Shown here: piece by piece, positions 20,665-31,551 of the stretch
How positions within the stretch are numbered: position 1 is the stretch's first letter
Layout of the letters: every line of letters starts with the position of its first letter
Origin: Bathynomus jamesi
Lineage: Eukaryota; Arthropoda; Malacostraca; Isopoda; Cirolanidae
Direction of reading: 5' to 3'
Assembly (NCBI GenBank): GCA_023014485.1
Contig: JAJOZX010005789.1
Location: forward strand, 36,001 to 100,000
Length of the DNA: 64,000 bases
Program-made: the position numbers and the translations under genes
The notes under the pieces: model-generated
What the model was told of the DNA's origin: nothing
The model's database searches: none
Seen by the model: the letters and a program-made list of their open reading frames with translations, nothing else

Positions 20665-20704
20665 GTGTTCCTGAGGATGTCATTAGACGAAAGCGCTTGA
20701 GCAC
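20665..20704 (+). ncRNA. Hammerhead-ribozyme motif, right arm
   Basis: Stem I strand GTGTTC (20665-20670), core CTGAGGA (20671-20677), a bulged T, stem II GTC-ATTA-GAC, then GAAA (20689-20692). A short stem III within AGCGCT follows, with cleavage-site T (20698) and stem I return strand GAGCAC (20699-20704; five canonical pairs and one GU). Every invariant core base is present. The minimal stem III is the form reported for Penelope-type hammerheads, which may act as dimers. Confidence 0.75.
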
Positions 20705-20815
20705 CATTTTGTGTTTCCTTTCCTTCGTGGTTTTATTCATCATAAATATTTTTCACGTGTTTACCTTCGTGAAATAATTTTCATATTATTATATATATAT
20801 ATATAATACGAACCG

Positions 20816-23476
20816 TAGGAAAGGCTGTATTAGGTGAAACATCCGGCAAAGTGTGGAAAGATAAAGAAGGTTGGTGGTATAATGATGACATCCAAGAGTC
20901 CCTACAATGTAAGAAACAAGCAGAAACTGTTACAGGAGTTACAAGGAAAAGAAGTACCTCAAAAGGCCTTGCGGCCCATACAGAGGTACCAATGGCAACG
21001 GGTGCCAGGGAAAATTTTGTGAAAGTTTATTTTTCTTCAACTATCCTAGCAGTAGTAGAAAACTGGATAGAAAAGTAGAAGGCTCTCTCCCCACCCTCCG
21101 CTCCCTCCCTGCCAGAGGCAGGTACGGAAAAAGGTTGAAGAAAATACCTTGACCTGGAAAAGTAGCCAAGGAATTTTACAGGAAAGTGGGGAATATATAA
21201 ATAGCTCTATATTTACCTGCTCACAGAGACACCGTGCAAGCGAACTCCTGCAGAGTTTTCTTATGTTTTAATCTAAACTATCAACGTGTTAAAGTAATTC
21301 CCACATATACTAGTCCTAATCGTTTCAAATCCAACTTCTAACCATTGTTGCGAGTTGAGTTATCATTTTAACTAAACATGCTTCTAAATCGACATCTTTG
21401 AACCCGCGTCACGTAAGCGTCGATTGTAGCCCATATGCCTAACGAAAGGGAGGAAACTAGGTCGTGAGCGGAAGTAAGTATATAAGAGCGCAAAGAAACA
21501 GGCAAAAAAGGCGGTGGCACTGGCAAAAGCCCATGCATGTCGTGATCTGTATGAGAAATTAGAAACTCGAGATGGGCAAAAGGAAATATTCAGGTTGGCT
21601 AAAAGCAGGAATAAAGCCACAAAGGATTTTACTCGAGTGAAACAGGTTAAAAGAGAGGATGGAACAGTACTGCGGAGAGAGAAAGATATACAGGTTCGAT
21701 GGAGGAATATTTTGAGGAACTATTAAATGAGGAAAACCCTAGGTTGGTCCATGAGGATGGACTACCGATATGGCAATGACGAGGAAGGTGGAAAGAGCGG
21801 AAGTGAAGAAGACTTGGATAAAATGAAGAGTGGTAAGCAACGGTCCTGATGAGATACCGGCAGAGGTATGGAAGGCACTTGGCGATGAAGGAGTGGATCT
21901 CCTGCTGATCTTATGGAAAGCTCTGCGACCAAGAGGTGTCCCGGAGGAATGGCGTGCCAGTATCATAGTACCATATTCAAAAAAGAAAGGGGATATACAG
22001 GATGCTCAAATTGTTATAATGTTATAATGTTTCAGACCAACAAAGACCCTAGATCCACTCATGGCTGGTCTACCTAACTGTGTTCGTAATCGTGTATTGT
22101 GTATACACATACGAGGAAAAGTGTAGGTGTGGCTGTAAAGACTGTACAGTAATGTAGAAATGTGTGTGCACCCATTATGGGTCTCCCTTTAAAGGTGTTT
22201 GTGGGGCAAGTGAAGATCATGAGTTTTTCAATACCTCACAGTAGGGGTATCAAGCTGATATCGCACACCACGAAGGTGTGGGAGCGAATTGTGGACTTAA
22301 GGCTGAGGGAGGAGGCAGGCGTGTCGACGGAGCATTCGGTTTTATGCCCGGACGAAGTACGTCTGATGCTATTTTGCGTTACGACAGTTGGAGGAAAGGT
22401 ACAGGGAAGGACAGAAGGCATTGCACATGGTTTTCATAGACTTTAGAGAAGGCGTTATGATAGGACACTGAGACAAGAGGTTTGGAGGTGCCTGAGGGAG
22501 AAGATGGTCCCAGAGAAGTACGTCAGATTGATTCAGGAAATGTATAGGGGTTACGACGAAAGTGAGGTGTAGTGTTGGTGTGACGGAGAGTTTTGGAGTC
22601 GGGGTTGGTCTGCATCAGGGGTCAGCACTGAGTCCATTCCTATTCAACGTGGTTTGGATGTGTGACTGAGGGTTAGAGGGTTGTTCCTTGGTGCATGATG
22701 TATGCCGATGATGTAGTGTTGTGCGCAGAGACAAGACAGGAGGTAGAACAACAGCTAGAAAATTGGAGGGGGCATTGAAAGTAGAGTATGAAGTTAGTCG
22801 AAGAAGACTGATATCTGAGATGTAATGTACAACCGGATGAAGGAGGGGGAGTGATGTTAAACGGTGAACTGATCAAGCGGGTAGATCGTTTTAAATACTT
22901 GGGATCAACAATCGAGGCAGAGGGGGGCGGAGGGAGAGGTGAATCGTAGGATACAGTCGGGATGGAGGAGCTGGAGAGAGGTGTCGGGAGTTCTCTGTGA
23001 TCGTAGGATGCCGGTGAAGCTGAAGGGAAGGTCTTCAAAACAGTGGTTAGGCCAGCCATGTTGTACGGAATGGAGACGGTGCCAATGAAGAAGACAAGTG
23101 ACAGAAAGATGGATGTGGCTGAAATGAAAATGTTGCGATGGATGTGCGGTGTAACTAGAAGGGATCGAATCAGAAACGAACGCATTAGAGGAACGGTGAA
23201 AGGAGTAGAGGCGTCAAGAAAAGTCCAAGAAGCCAGACTGAGATGGTATGGGCACATGGTGAGAAGAGAGGAGGATTACGTGGGACGTAGGGTGCTGGAA
23301 ATGGAGGTGCCGGGACGGAGAAGAAGAGGTAGACCAAAGACGAGGTGAAGGGATTGCGTGGCGAAAGACATCCGGGAGAAAAATTTGGACGAGGACATGG
23401 TGCGTGACAGAAGAGAATGGAGGAGACTCATCAAGAACAGCGACCCCATATAGAGATGGGATTTAAGCTGCAGAAG
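20816..23476 (+). pseudogene. RTE-like LINE, multiply disrupted
   Basis: From left to right: WWYNDDIQESLQ (pre-RT linker) near 20872, AKKQAKKAVALAKAHA and GQKEIFRLAKSRNKATKD (21490-21620), then GPDEIPAEVWKALGD (RT domain 1, about 21842-21886), RGIKLISHTTKVWERI (22240-22290), GYDESEV, an MYADD-like box near 22697 (broken frame), FKYLGSTIEAEG (about 22890), RPAMLYGMETV, RWYGHMVRREEDYVGRRV and a GRPKTR tail ending near 23452. Many frameshifts and stops exist. A foreign stretch, about 21080-21450, interrupts the linker and includes an inverted CR1-like scrap. A (GAA)/(AT) simple repeat follows the 3' end, as is common for RTE elements. Confidence 0.8.
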
Positions 23477-23480
23477 AAGA

Positions 23481-23481
<1 letters not shown>

Positions 23482-23524
<43 letters not shown>

Positions 23525-23545
23525 TATATATATATATATATATAT
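23482..23545. repeat. (AT)n microsatellite
   Basis: About 60 bp of (AT)n, at the array position that precedes each FReD promoter block. Confidence 0.95.
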
Positions 23546-24300
23546 AATATTACCAACGTCTTATTACAGGTTTAATAACGTATAATATAAGGTTTTGTTT
23601 TTAGAGAAAGCACTTTTTATGTAGGTAACTCCTTTATACAGGTAACTCATTTTAAATAAAATATGAAGAAACTCTAATGAATAAAATAAAGAATAAAAAG
23701 AAAGAATTAAAAAGAGGAATTAAGATACAAGCTTAATATAAATAGTACGAATTTGTTTCATCACAACATTTACGAACATTGTACAGTTATTCAATGAAAA
23801 ATGAACAATATCTCTCCTTTCATTCGAGCGTGAGAACTTCATAAATGGAGAAAACTCAGTTTATGAGAATTAGTTAGTCTCATTTGATGCGAGTAAATAA
23901 ATTAAAACGTTGAAAATTTTATACCAATTTGCATTTAATTAAAAAGCTTCAAAAAGGACAGAACATAATCTAAAACAATATATAAGACCAAATTCACTAA
24001 AAGAAACTCAATTTTGCCTTAAATGAGATTATTAACCAGAAGAGGAAAATCAAGACCGAAAATGAGAATCCATCTGCCGTGAGTAATTTCCTTTTAAAGC
24101 GATCTCATTTGGATTTAAAAAATGTGCTAAACAGGAAAATGAAATAATCTAGACTTAGGTACGCCCCAGAAATTCCGGATGTTTCAACAGATATAGACGA
24201 ATGATAGTGTGGATAAAAATGTATAAAAGAGGAGGTTTTTCAAAAGTACAGTAGCTACTAGAAGTCTTTTAAAATAGCAGATTCAACAAGAAGAGGAAAG
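23546..24300 (+). promoter_or_regulatory. FReD2 upstream block with TATA box
   Basis: Homologous to the FReD1 upstream block along its whole length. TATAAAA lies at 24222-24228, about 72 bp before the ATG. Confidence 0.75.
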
Positions 24301-25218
24301 ATGGTTGAATCAAATCCTCTGATAACTGTGATGATGGTTGCTTTATTGAACAGATTCTCTTCTGGAGACAGTATTGACTCTAAGCTGACAGGACTTTACA
24401 ATCTTTTTGAAGAGACTGGATTCTCTCCTGCTTGCGTGTCTCAAACTCTGGCGCTTTGTGAGAACTCCGTAAAGAATTCTTTCTTGCCTGGAATGAAAAG
24501 TCAATTGCATTCAGTCGAAAAGCGGACCGCCAACTTGACTGAAATTCCCGATCGTCCTCGTAATTGTGAGGATATTTTTAACGTTGGTGACAAGGAGTCC
24601 GGGATTCGAACGGTGTACCCTTTCAGTTGTTGTGAAAACCGACCCGTTTCTGTTTTGTGCAACCAAACTACTGACGGAGGTGGATGGACGGTGATTCAAC
24701 ATCGAGAGGCTCTTACAGAGAGGGAGAACTTCTTTAGGAAGTGGGTGGAATACCAACTTGGTTTCGGAAACCTGACTGGAGAATTTTGGCTCGGCCTCGA
24801 TAATATTCACGCTCTCGTTAGTAACACTCTGATGGAATTGAGGGTGGACCTGGAGGACTTCGAGGGGAAAAAGCGTTGGGCCAAATACGAACACTTTTAC
24901 ATCGAAGACACTGCAGCCAAATACCGCCTGGATTTAGGAAAGTATTCGGGTAATGCAGGGAACTCATTTAGTTATCACAGCGGTCAAATGTTTTCAACGA
25001 AAGATCAAGACAACGACATAGATAAGAATTTAAATTGTTCAGAGAAATATCGTGGTGCATGGTGGTACAAAAATTGCCACCTCTCCAACTTAAATGGGTA
25101 TCAGTACGAAGGAAACCACACTTCCCTCGGTGATGGTATCAATTGGTTTGGTTTTCGTGAGCACAACTACTCTTTAAAGAAAACGTCTCTGAGCCTCAGA
25201 CCAAAATTTCGAAACTAA
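24301..25218 (+). CDS. FReD2: secreted fibrinogen-related lectin
   Basis: A single-exon 305-aa protein: signal peptide 1-22 (cleavage near SSG/DS), cysteine-containing linker 23-85, FReD about 86-305. FReD landmarks are RPRNCEDIFN, an extra Cys-Cys at 110-111, TDGGGWTV, EFWLGL, KRWAKYEHF, the DQDND calcium motif (235-239) and NCSEKYRGAWWYKNCH-SNLNG. C89-C120 and C246-C259 are the expected disulfides. N-glycosylation sequons are visible at NLT (78), NCS (245) and NHT (272). The role is presumably binding acetylated glycans on microbes in haemolymph. It differs from FReD1 and FReD3-4 most strongly after residue 240 (DKNLN; HLSNL; SLGDG; FGFREHN). It stands alone, flanked by LINEs, outside the tight tandem array. 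Confidence 0.93.
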   Translation: MVESNPLITVMMVALLNRFSSGDSIDSKLTGLYNLFEETGFSPACVSQTLALCENSVKNSFLPGMKSQLHSVEKRTANLTEIPDRPRNCEDIFNVGDKESGIRTVYPFSCCENRPVSVLCNQTTDGGGWTVIQHREALTERENFFRKWVEYQLGFGNLTGEFWLGLDNIHALVSNTLMELRVDLEDFEGKKRWAKYEHFYIEDTAAKYRLDLGKYSGNAGNSFSYHSGQMFSTKDQDNDIDKNLNCSEKYRGAWWYKNCHLSNLNGYQYEGNHTSLGDGINWFGFREHNYSLKKTSLSLRPKFRN

Positions 25219-25299
25219 ATGTAAAAAGGATAAATCTGAGATATTAAACTTTTGTGAAAAATGTCTCATGAAAAATGTTACTGATTTGCCATTTTTATT

Positions 25300-25348
<49 letters not shown>

Positions 25349-26450
25349 TATTTTATGAAAGATAAAGAAAATTTTAATTATTTTAAAGGTAGAAACTTTT
25401 AAGAATAAATAAAAATGTTATTATAATTTTGATGTGAGAATTAGTATGGAATATAAAGCTTTTAATCTAAATACTTCATATCTATTTAGTCCAAAAGAAT
25501 ACAGATACAGACCAAATGTAGCATAGAAGAGCTTATTAAGGAACTACAGAGGAAACGGTGAACACTGATCGGTTTATTGTACTCTGGATAGGATCAGAGT
25601 TTTACATATCCTTCAGTACCTACATTTTTTAATGGGTTAAACACTACATGATCTTCAAGTTAATCTTTTCTCTTAATGAAGTAATTCGTTCTTCAATGCT
25701 CAACAATATTTTTCACGTCTGTAATAACGATTTTAATCTTGGAAGTGCCCCCAAATTCTAAATTGTACTACACGTTTCATTACATACTCTATATGAAATG
25801 TATACTCGACATCTCATAATGAGCTTGTTTTCTGAACTGAAATGAATAATAGCTATTTTGAAATGTTTACTATATATTTCAGATATCTGAAAACGGGGCT
25901 TAAATGTTTCATACATAAAAGGTATAGACATTAACCATTTCATTTGTATAATAAGTTAATTTTTTATGCTTTGCGTCTAGACGCATGCGCATTGTGATTA
26001 AAAATATTTTGAAATTGTGACGCAGCTTATTTGCCGTTCGTATTTATAGGCTATCTGGAGAAGAGGAGAAAACAGTTATTATATTTGTGCATTTATTGAT
26101 TTATTCCATGTAGGCTTAGTCTTCTAAGTGTGTTTCATGCATTTATTAATTTTATTACTTGGCTAGACATTGGCGAGTAAAATGTTTGAAGATTAAGAAC
26201 CAATTTGTGACCCTGAGCCTACCCTTAGGTCTGAGCGCCTTGATATAGCGTAGGCTTATCCTAGGTTCAATCTCTAAGTTAGGGAACCTATACTTGAGAA
26301 AAGACATTGATAGGTTAGAAAGGGTTCAGGCTAGACTGCCCAAAATGAATTCAGAACTGAGAAGTAAAATATATGATGAAAAATTAGCTGAATTAGATAC
26401 ATATTTGTTTCAAAATCGTCGATTTATAGGAGAACAGTAGTATGATGGCA
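25219..26450. repeat. FReD2 3' block of the array unit
   Basis: Begins with the conserved 3' flank and an (ATA)n tract (25300-25345), then matches the downstream blocks of FReD3-5 (AATGAAGTAATTCGTTCTTC, GCGTCTAGACGCATGCGCAT). It is cut off by an inserted LINE near 26450; the other copies continue. Non-coding. Confidence 0.8.
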
Positions 26451-27978
26451 TTTGGGGAGACAGAAATTGGATTGCATCCGGCCCGGGAGCTTTATTATTC
26501 TTCATCCTCTTTATTGAAGCACTAAAGAGGATGAAGAATAATAAAGCTCCCGGGCCGGATGCAATTGTCACAGAAACACTAAAAGCAGCTGGTGATCTTG
26601 CTGTGTACTGGCTGCTAAGCATTTTCCGGGTGGTGTGGTCGCAGGGAATTGTAGCGGCAGAATGGGTAGAGCAATTAGTATATGTCCTATATATAAAAAG
26701 AAGGGAAGTGAGCAGGAATGTCAAAACTACCGTGGCATATCTTTCATGTGTCACGTGGAGAAAATATATGAAAGGATTTTGGAACATAGAATGCGAAACA
26801 TACTGGAACCTGGGTTATTGGAATATCAATGTGGCTTTCGTGCAGGCCGGAGTACTATAGATCAAATTGCAGCCATAAGACAATATCTTAAGAAGAGCCG
26901 AGAATTCAATTTGGACCGCTTCATATGTGTTTTGGATCTGGAGAAGGCATTTGATAGTGTGCCCAGGGAGAAGCTGTGGGTGGTTTTGAGTGAGAGAGTG
27001 CCACCCAAGCTTCTGAGAGCAGTAATGAGCTCCTATAGGGTCTCCCAGAGCACGGTGGTGGGATCGGAGGAGTGGTTCGATATAAGTACAGGAGTTAAAC
27101 AAGGGAGTGTTCTCTCACCCATTTTATTTATTGTCTACATCGACAGGGTTATGGAATACATAACTGAGGAAATTGAAGAGGAAATAGAAATTTTTGGATA
27201 TGCTGATGATGTGGCTGTTGGGACTAACACAGCACAATCCCTGGGAGAATTATGCAGAGGTGGGATGAGAGATTGAGGGAGTATGGACTGAAACTGAATT
27301 ATGATAAAACTGAATATATGGTGGTAACGAGGGGAGCGAACGAGGATGGAATCTTTGTTGGGGAAGAGAAATGAAAAAGACGGACACATTTAAATATCTT
27401 GGTAGTGTGATAGCAAATGATGCGGGTATGGATGCAGAGGTGAATGAAAGAATTGCTAAATATAGCAGAAATGTTTCCTTCCTGTACCCCCTACTGAAAG
27501 ACCAAAATATCCCTAAAAAGGTAAAGACGCATATATACTCAACAATATTGAAACCAATCTTACTATACGGCAGCGAGACTTGGGCCCTAACCACAAGGAC
27601 GAGGGGAAAACTGTAAGCAGCTGAAATGAGGGTCCTGAGATTGATAGAAGGAGTAAGTAGATTGGATAAAGTAAGGAACACTGAAATAAGAAGGCGATTG
27701 GGTGTAATTTCGGTTAATGAGAATATTGAGAGAAACCAACTGAGATGGTACGGGCATGTCCAACGAATGCCGATGGAAAGGACAGCAAGAAGAATACTGG
27801 AATGGGCCCCTCAAAACAGAAGACCAGTTGGAAGACCCAAGATCCGATGGATGGATAACATGAAGAGTGCTGTCGAGAAGTGTGGAATCAGTCTCGAACG
27901 GGCGAACTTGATGTGTGGAGATCGTGAGGCATGGAGGAGTCTCGTCCGAGGGCTCCCAACTGACAGACCGCTTTAGGT
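26451..27978 (+). pseudogene. 5'-truncated LINE RT with an inverted 5' end
   Basis: From 26530 the frame reads MKNNKAPGPDAI (RT domain 1). After a frame change come NYRGISF, CGFRAGRSTIDQI, RFICVLDLEKAFDSVP (first catalytic Asp), GVKQGSVLSP, and EIFGYADDVAVGT (YADD box). A further frame change leads to TFKYLGSVI, LLYGSETWAL and, after a stop, the tail QLRWYGHVQRM with GRPKIRWMDN. The remaining frame ends near 27975. At 26474-26515 the first about 42 bases appear again in reverse complement, directly facing the forward copy at 26524-26565. This resembles a 5' inversion formed during target-primed integration. There are at least two frameshifts and one stop. Confidence 0.8.
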
Positions 27979-28329
27979 CTACCAGGCGCCTGGTAAGAAA
28001 GGTAAAAAAGAAATTGGATTAATTTGAGAATTTCCTCCTCGCGTTCCTCTCCTTCCTTTATAAGGTTTCGCGGTCTTTCTTCAGAGATATTTGTAGGTTT
28101 AAAACAAAAACAATAAAAAAAAAAAATTCATCCTCGCCTTCCTTTATGAGGATTCGAAAAAACAAACAAACAAACAAACATTCCCTGACGAGATGTTGAA
28201 TAGGAAAAAGTTTCATGGCACTTTTTACGCATCGTTCCGCCGCGTTCACGGGTCCCATTAGTTTATCTTTCTGGAAGCGTTCGTGCAAAACATACATTTC
28301 TGCAGCACCAATCTTCTTCTGAAATATAT
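27979..28329. other. Anonymous stretch with a short (AAAC)n run
   Basis: Non-coding. AACAAACAAACAAACA lies near 28163-28180 and a short (AT)n run ends the stretch. Confidence 0.5.
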
Positions 28330-29063
28330 ATATATATTAGTGATGGATCGAATAACCGCAACCGCAACCGCAACCGCACTACAACCGCACAAAAATTCAC
28401 AACCGCAACCGTAACCGCAACCGCCGTTCCATAAGTGCGGTTGCGGTTGTAAAAGCTTAGTTAATTTTAATTTTAGGTTAATTAGAAATATTTCTTTTTT
28501 TAAAAAGAAAATGATGGGTCTCCTTATGCGTGCTTAAACGTGACGTCATACGGCTGCCGTAGTAAAATTGGTTTAAACTGCGCTCTAAGTTATTACTCTG
28601 TGAGCTCCATGAAGTAACATTTATTTTTATTTAATTTTCTTCAAACTAAAATCGCCTTTAGTACAATAGTCAATAAAGCTTATTCCTGCTCGACGGACCT
28701 CTCGGGTTCGTGTAACTTGGTCAATGGCCTTGGTTGGCCAAAGGGGTGGTTTCTCGAACATGACTCCCCCCAAAAGGGGGTAAAGAAGTGGTCTGTGTTA
28801 AAACGGACCTGCGCAGTCTCAACTCGCTGCTAGTTGACAACATCAGTCCTCGTTCTGCTTTGATTGTTATCGGTGTAATGTTATGAGCTCTTCATATCTA
28901 CAACGGTTTTTCATATTGTGTAATGTTTAGTTTATTGAATAACGATACAACTGTGATTGCATTATTGCTCTTAACTGTTACTGTATTGTAATTACTGACA
29001 GTGATAACTGATAAGTACTTATTTTTTATTTTTCGTGTTCACAGATTTTAAATTAAGATTTGA

Positions 29064-29636
29064 AACATTTTTCTATATTCTGTCGCGACCTATCTCGATC
29101 CTAGGTACAAGGGAAAATTCTTCTCTAGTCCAAATGTTTTGAAGCAGGTTCAGGAAGAACTAGCAAGACTGTGTGAAAATGTTGATGTGACAAACCCTGA
29201 ACCAGTCAAAAAGCAGCCAAAAAGAGCCCGAATGACTGATTCTCCTGAGCCAAGTTCTTCAAAGTCGTCACTACTGGACTCGATGAACGCATTTTTGAGT
29301 TCAAGCAGTGAAGAAGAAGAAAGTTCACCAAGGATCAACAAGAAGATGCGAGTTCTTCTAGACAACTATCACAAAGAAAAAAGAATTGCTCCCGACGATG
29401 ATCCTCTTCAGTGGTGGAAAGATAACGAACTAAAATACAAAGAACTTGGCTGTATTGCAAGAACATATCTTGCTTGCCCTTCAAGTAGCATTCCAAGCGA
29501 GCAGCTCTTCAGTGGAGCGGGAACGTTGTACGATGAGAGGCGTTGCCGCTTGAAAGGTGAAAATGCAGCAAAAATATTATTCTTGAAATTCACACTGCCT
29601 GTCATTAAGTTTGACATCAGTTTTTCAAATGAATAA
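29064..29636 (+). pseudogene. hAT transposase C-terminal fragment (dimerisation domain)
   Basis: The frame opens after an in-frame stop at 29061 and reads VATYLDPRYKGKFF near 29080-29120, the LDPRYK motif that follows the last catalytic region of hAT/ZBED proteins. A Ser/Glu-rich linker follows, then DDDPLQWWKDNELKYKELG, ARTYLACPSSSIPSEQLFS and a closing FLKF: the hAT C-terminal dimerisation domain. The BED finger and the catalytic DDE residues are absent. The frame itself has no stops, which suggests the deletion is fairly recent. It could act only as a dominant-negative fragment, if expressed at all. Confidence 0.85.
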
Positions 29637-29807
29637 TAATCCATAACTTTCCAATGGGTGGAGGCTGGGGAAAGTGGTAGGTGGGATGAACAGTGCGATG
29701 GGTCCTCGTCCCTCATCCTGGTAACACACTTAGTGCAAAATATGGTTTTAATTAATTTGACCTATTCTTTCATAATAGCTATATAAGTTTAGAATATACT
29801 TCATTTA

Positions 29808-29929
29808 AATAGTATTTATTTAGTAAATACCTTATGTTGAACACAAGTTTTGCAACGCACAAATAGCGGTAGCGGTGTATTGCAAAACTTGTGTTCAACA
29901 TAAGGTATTTACTAAATAAATACTATTTA
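29808..29929. repeat. Perfect-looking palindrome inside the hAT element
   Basis: The arms around TTGTGTTCAACATAAGGTAT are inverted about 50-bp copies separated by a short TAGCGGTAGCGG-containing loop. This may be a nested foldback element. Confidence 0.75.
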
Positions 29930-30119
29930 GTATATATTATGTACCAAGTGTGGCTAAATCGCACTATAGTGGCTAAATCCAGTTAATAATTACGCATTTT
30001 TCCTAGTATATGATAACCGCAACCGCGGTTGGAAAAAATTCGACAACCGCAAACACAACCGCAACCGCGGTTGTGAAAAACCGACCACTCGATCCATCAC
30101 TAATATATATATATATATA

Positions 30120-31495
30120 CAGGGAGGGCGGAAAGTAGCTCCCTATTTTGGATTGGTAAAAAAATACGTATATTATCCATTTATTTCAGAAGAAATAATA
30201 TGAAAAGGTAGGCATACATAGTAGGTTTTCTCTAAAATTCAATGTGGGCTCCAACTCTTTCCACCAGCTTCTGGAGCCGCCCAGGAATGGCGTCCACTGA
30301 CTTTAGCAGGAACTCCGGCGGGATGGAGGACATGACTTCCCGAATTCGGTCCTCCAGTTCTTCCAATGTCCTCGGTTTGGTGCGGTAGACTTCTTCCTTT
30401 ACCCACCCCCAAAGAAAGAAGTCGCACGGTGTCAAGTCGGGGCTCCTGGCTGGCCATTGATGTGGACCACGACGACCCATCCAACGCCCAGGGAAGTGGG
30501 CATCCAGCCACTCACGGACAACAAGAGCGAAGTGCGGAGGGGCGCCATCTTGCATAAATATCAGATCGTCGATGTTCTCCCATGTGCTGACAACCGGCCA
30601 GACCTCGTTTCGCAACATAGCAAGGTACCGCTCAGCATTCATGGTGTTGCGCAGAAGGAACGGGCCCACAACCTGATCTGAGGTCATACCACACCACACC
30701 GTTACACTGAACCGATTCTGCCGTTTTTCAGCGGTAACCATGGGATCCTCTCCTGCCCAGTAGTGGCAATTGTGGCGGTTGACAAAGCCTCCGACGTGGA
30801 ACACCGCCTCGTCGCTCCAGAGGATGTTGCGGAAGAGATGGGGCCAGTCTTCATGCCAAGCCAGCATGATTTCCCCGAACTCCATGCGAATGTCGCAGTC
30901 CTCGTCCGAGAGAGATTGGCAGTAATGCGGCTTCCACGCACGCCAGTTCAGCTCCTTCTTCAGCACAGTTCGCACTGAGTAGCGGGAGAGTCCACTTTCC
31001 CGAGCTGCCTGGCGAGTTGACTTTCGTGGACTCCGTGCGAACATTTCCTGAACTGCCTGCACCGTCTCCTGGGCCCTGGATGTCGAAGGGCGACCACATC
31101 TTCGAACATCTGCCACAGACCCCGTGGTCATGAGCTTCGAGTGGCAGTTCTTGATTGTTTTCGGGTCCACTTGGGCACGTGGTCCGTGAATGGCCCGCCA
31201 CCATCTTTGAACTCGAACGACAGATTGCCAAACTTCGTACCGTGCCGCCAACTGGGCACGCTCCTGCAGTGTTAAACGCTCAGCCATGTTACCCTTCAAT
31301 CTGAAATGAAAAAAAAAATGAACGTTACAATTGTACCACTTTAGAGAACACAAAGAGAACACTTTAGAGAAAAAAAGATTACCGTTACAATTGTACCACT
31401 TTAGAGAACACACCATAACAATATAACAATACAATCACAATTTATACATAATTTATATGTAATTTAAATTAGGGAGCTACTTTCCGCCCACCCTG
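30120..31495 (-). mobile_element. Complete DD41D mariner-like transposon
   Basis: The ends are CAGGGAGGGCGGAAAGTAGC and its near-exact inverse GCTACTTTCCGCCCACCCTG, bordered by TA on each side (30118-30119, 31496-31497). It is 1376 bp long and contains one uninterrupted transposase gene. It is distinctly richer in G+C than its surroundings. The leader holds a 27-bp direct duplication (about 31323 and 31384). Confidence 0.9.
30235..31287 (-). CDS. Mariner-family transposase (DD41D), apparently intact
   Basis: The frame extends upstream to 31434, but the start MAERLTLQERAQLA at 31287 gives about 350 aa, the usual mariner length, and begins the helix-turn-helix. Order: paired-type HTH region (about 1-110, including RWWRAIHGP and RSPRKSTRQAARESGLSR), then the catalytic core. 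Core motifs are ILWSDEAVF (first D), FMQDGAPPHF (second D) and RSPDLTPCDFFLWG (third D). There are 41 residues between the second and third aspartates, hence DD41D. The WVKEEVY and PGRLQKLVERVGAHIEF tail matches mariner C-termini. There are no stops or frameshifts. The enzyme would excise and insert the element at TA sites in the nucleus. The intact frame plus matched ends suggests recent arrival. Confidence 0.9.
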
Positions 31496-31551
31496 TACAT
31501 TATATATATATTATATATATATAAATAAAAATATATATATATATATATATA

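Larger units (their letters stand above)
19410..20743 (+). mobile_element. Penelope-like element with 415-bp inverted arms
   Basis: The arms 19410-19825 and 20330-20743 are near-perfect reverse complements, beginning ATGATGAATAAAACCACGAA and ending near CAGCAGTGTGTTAAAACC. Each arm carries the same 40-nt hammerhead core and a run of TATG/CATA repeats. Between the arms is a GIY-YIG endonuclease remnant. Penelope-like elements are known for terminal repeats in direct or inverted order, for hammerheads in those repeats, and for a C-terminal GIY-YIG nuclease. The reverse transcriptase is absent, so this copy is 5'-truncated and non-autonomous. Confidence 0.85.
28338..30102 (+). mobile_element. 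hAT transposon with AACCGC subterminal repeats
   Basis: The ends are inverted copies, TAGTGATGGATCGA and TCGATCCATCACTA, flanked by ATATATAT on both sides (28330-28337, 30103-30110). Both subterminal zones are packed with AACCGC repeats, a likely transposase-binding array. The interior carries a hAT C-terminal fragment (29064-29636) and a separate palindrome at about 29808-29929. At 1765 bp with no complete transposase it is non-autonomous. Confidence 0.85.

Noticed and set aside
30451..31231. Overlapping plus- and minus-strand frames across the mariner at 30120-31495
   Set aside because: Alternative frames of the intact mariner transposase in G+C-richer sequence.
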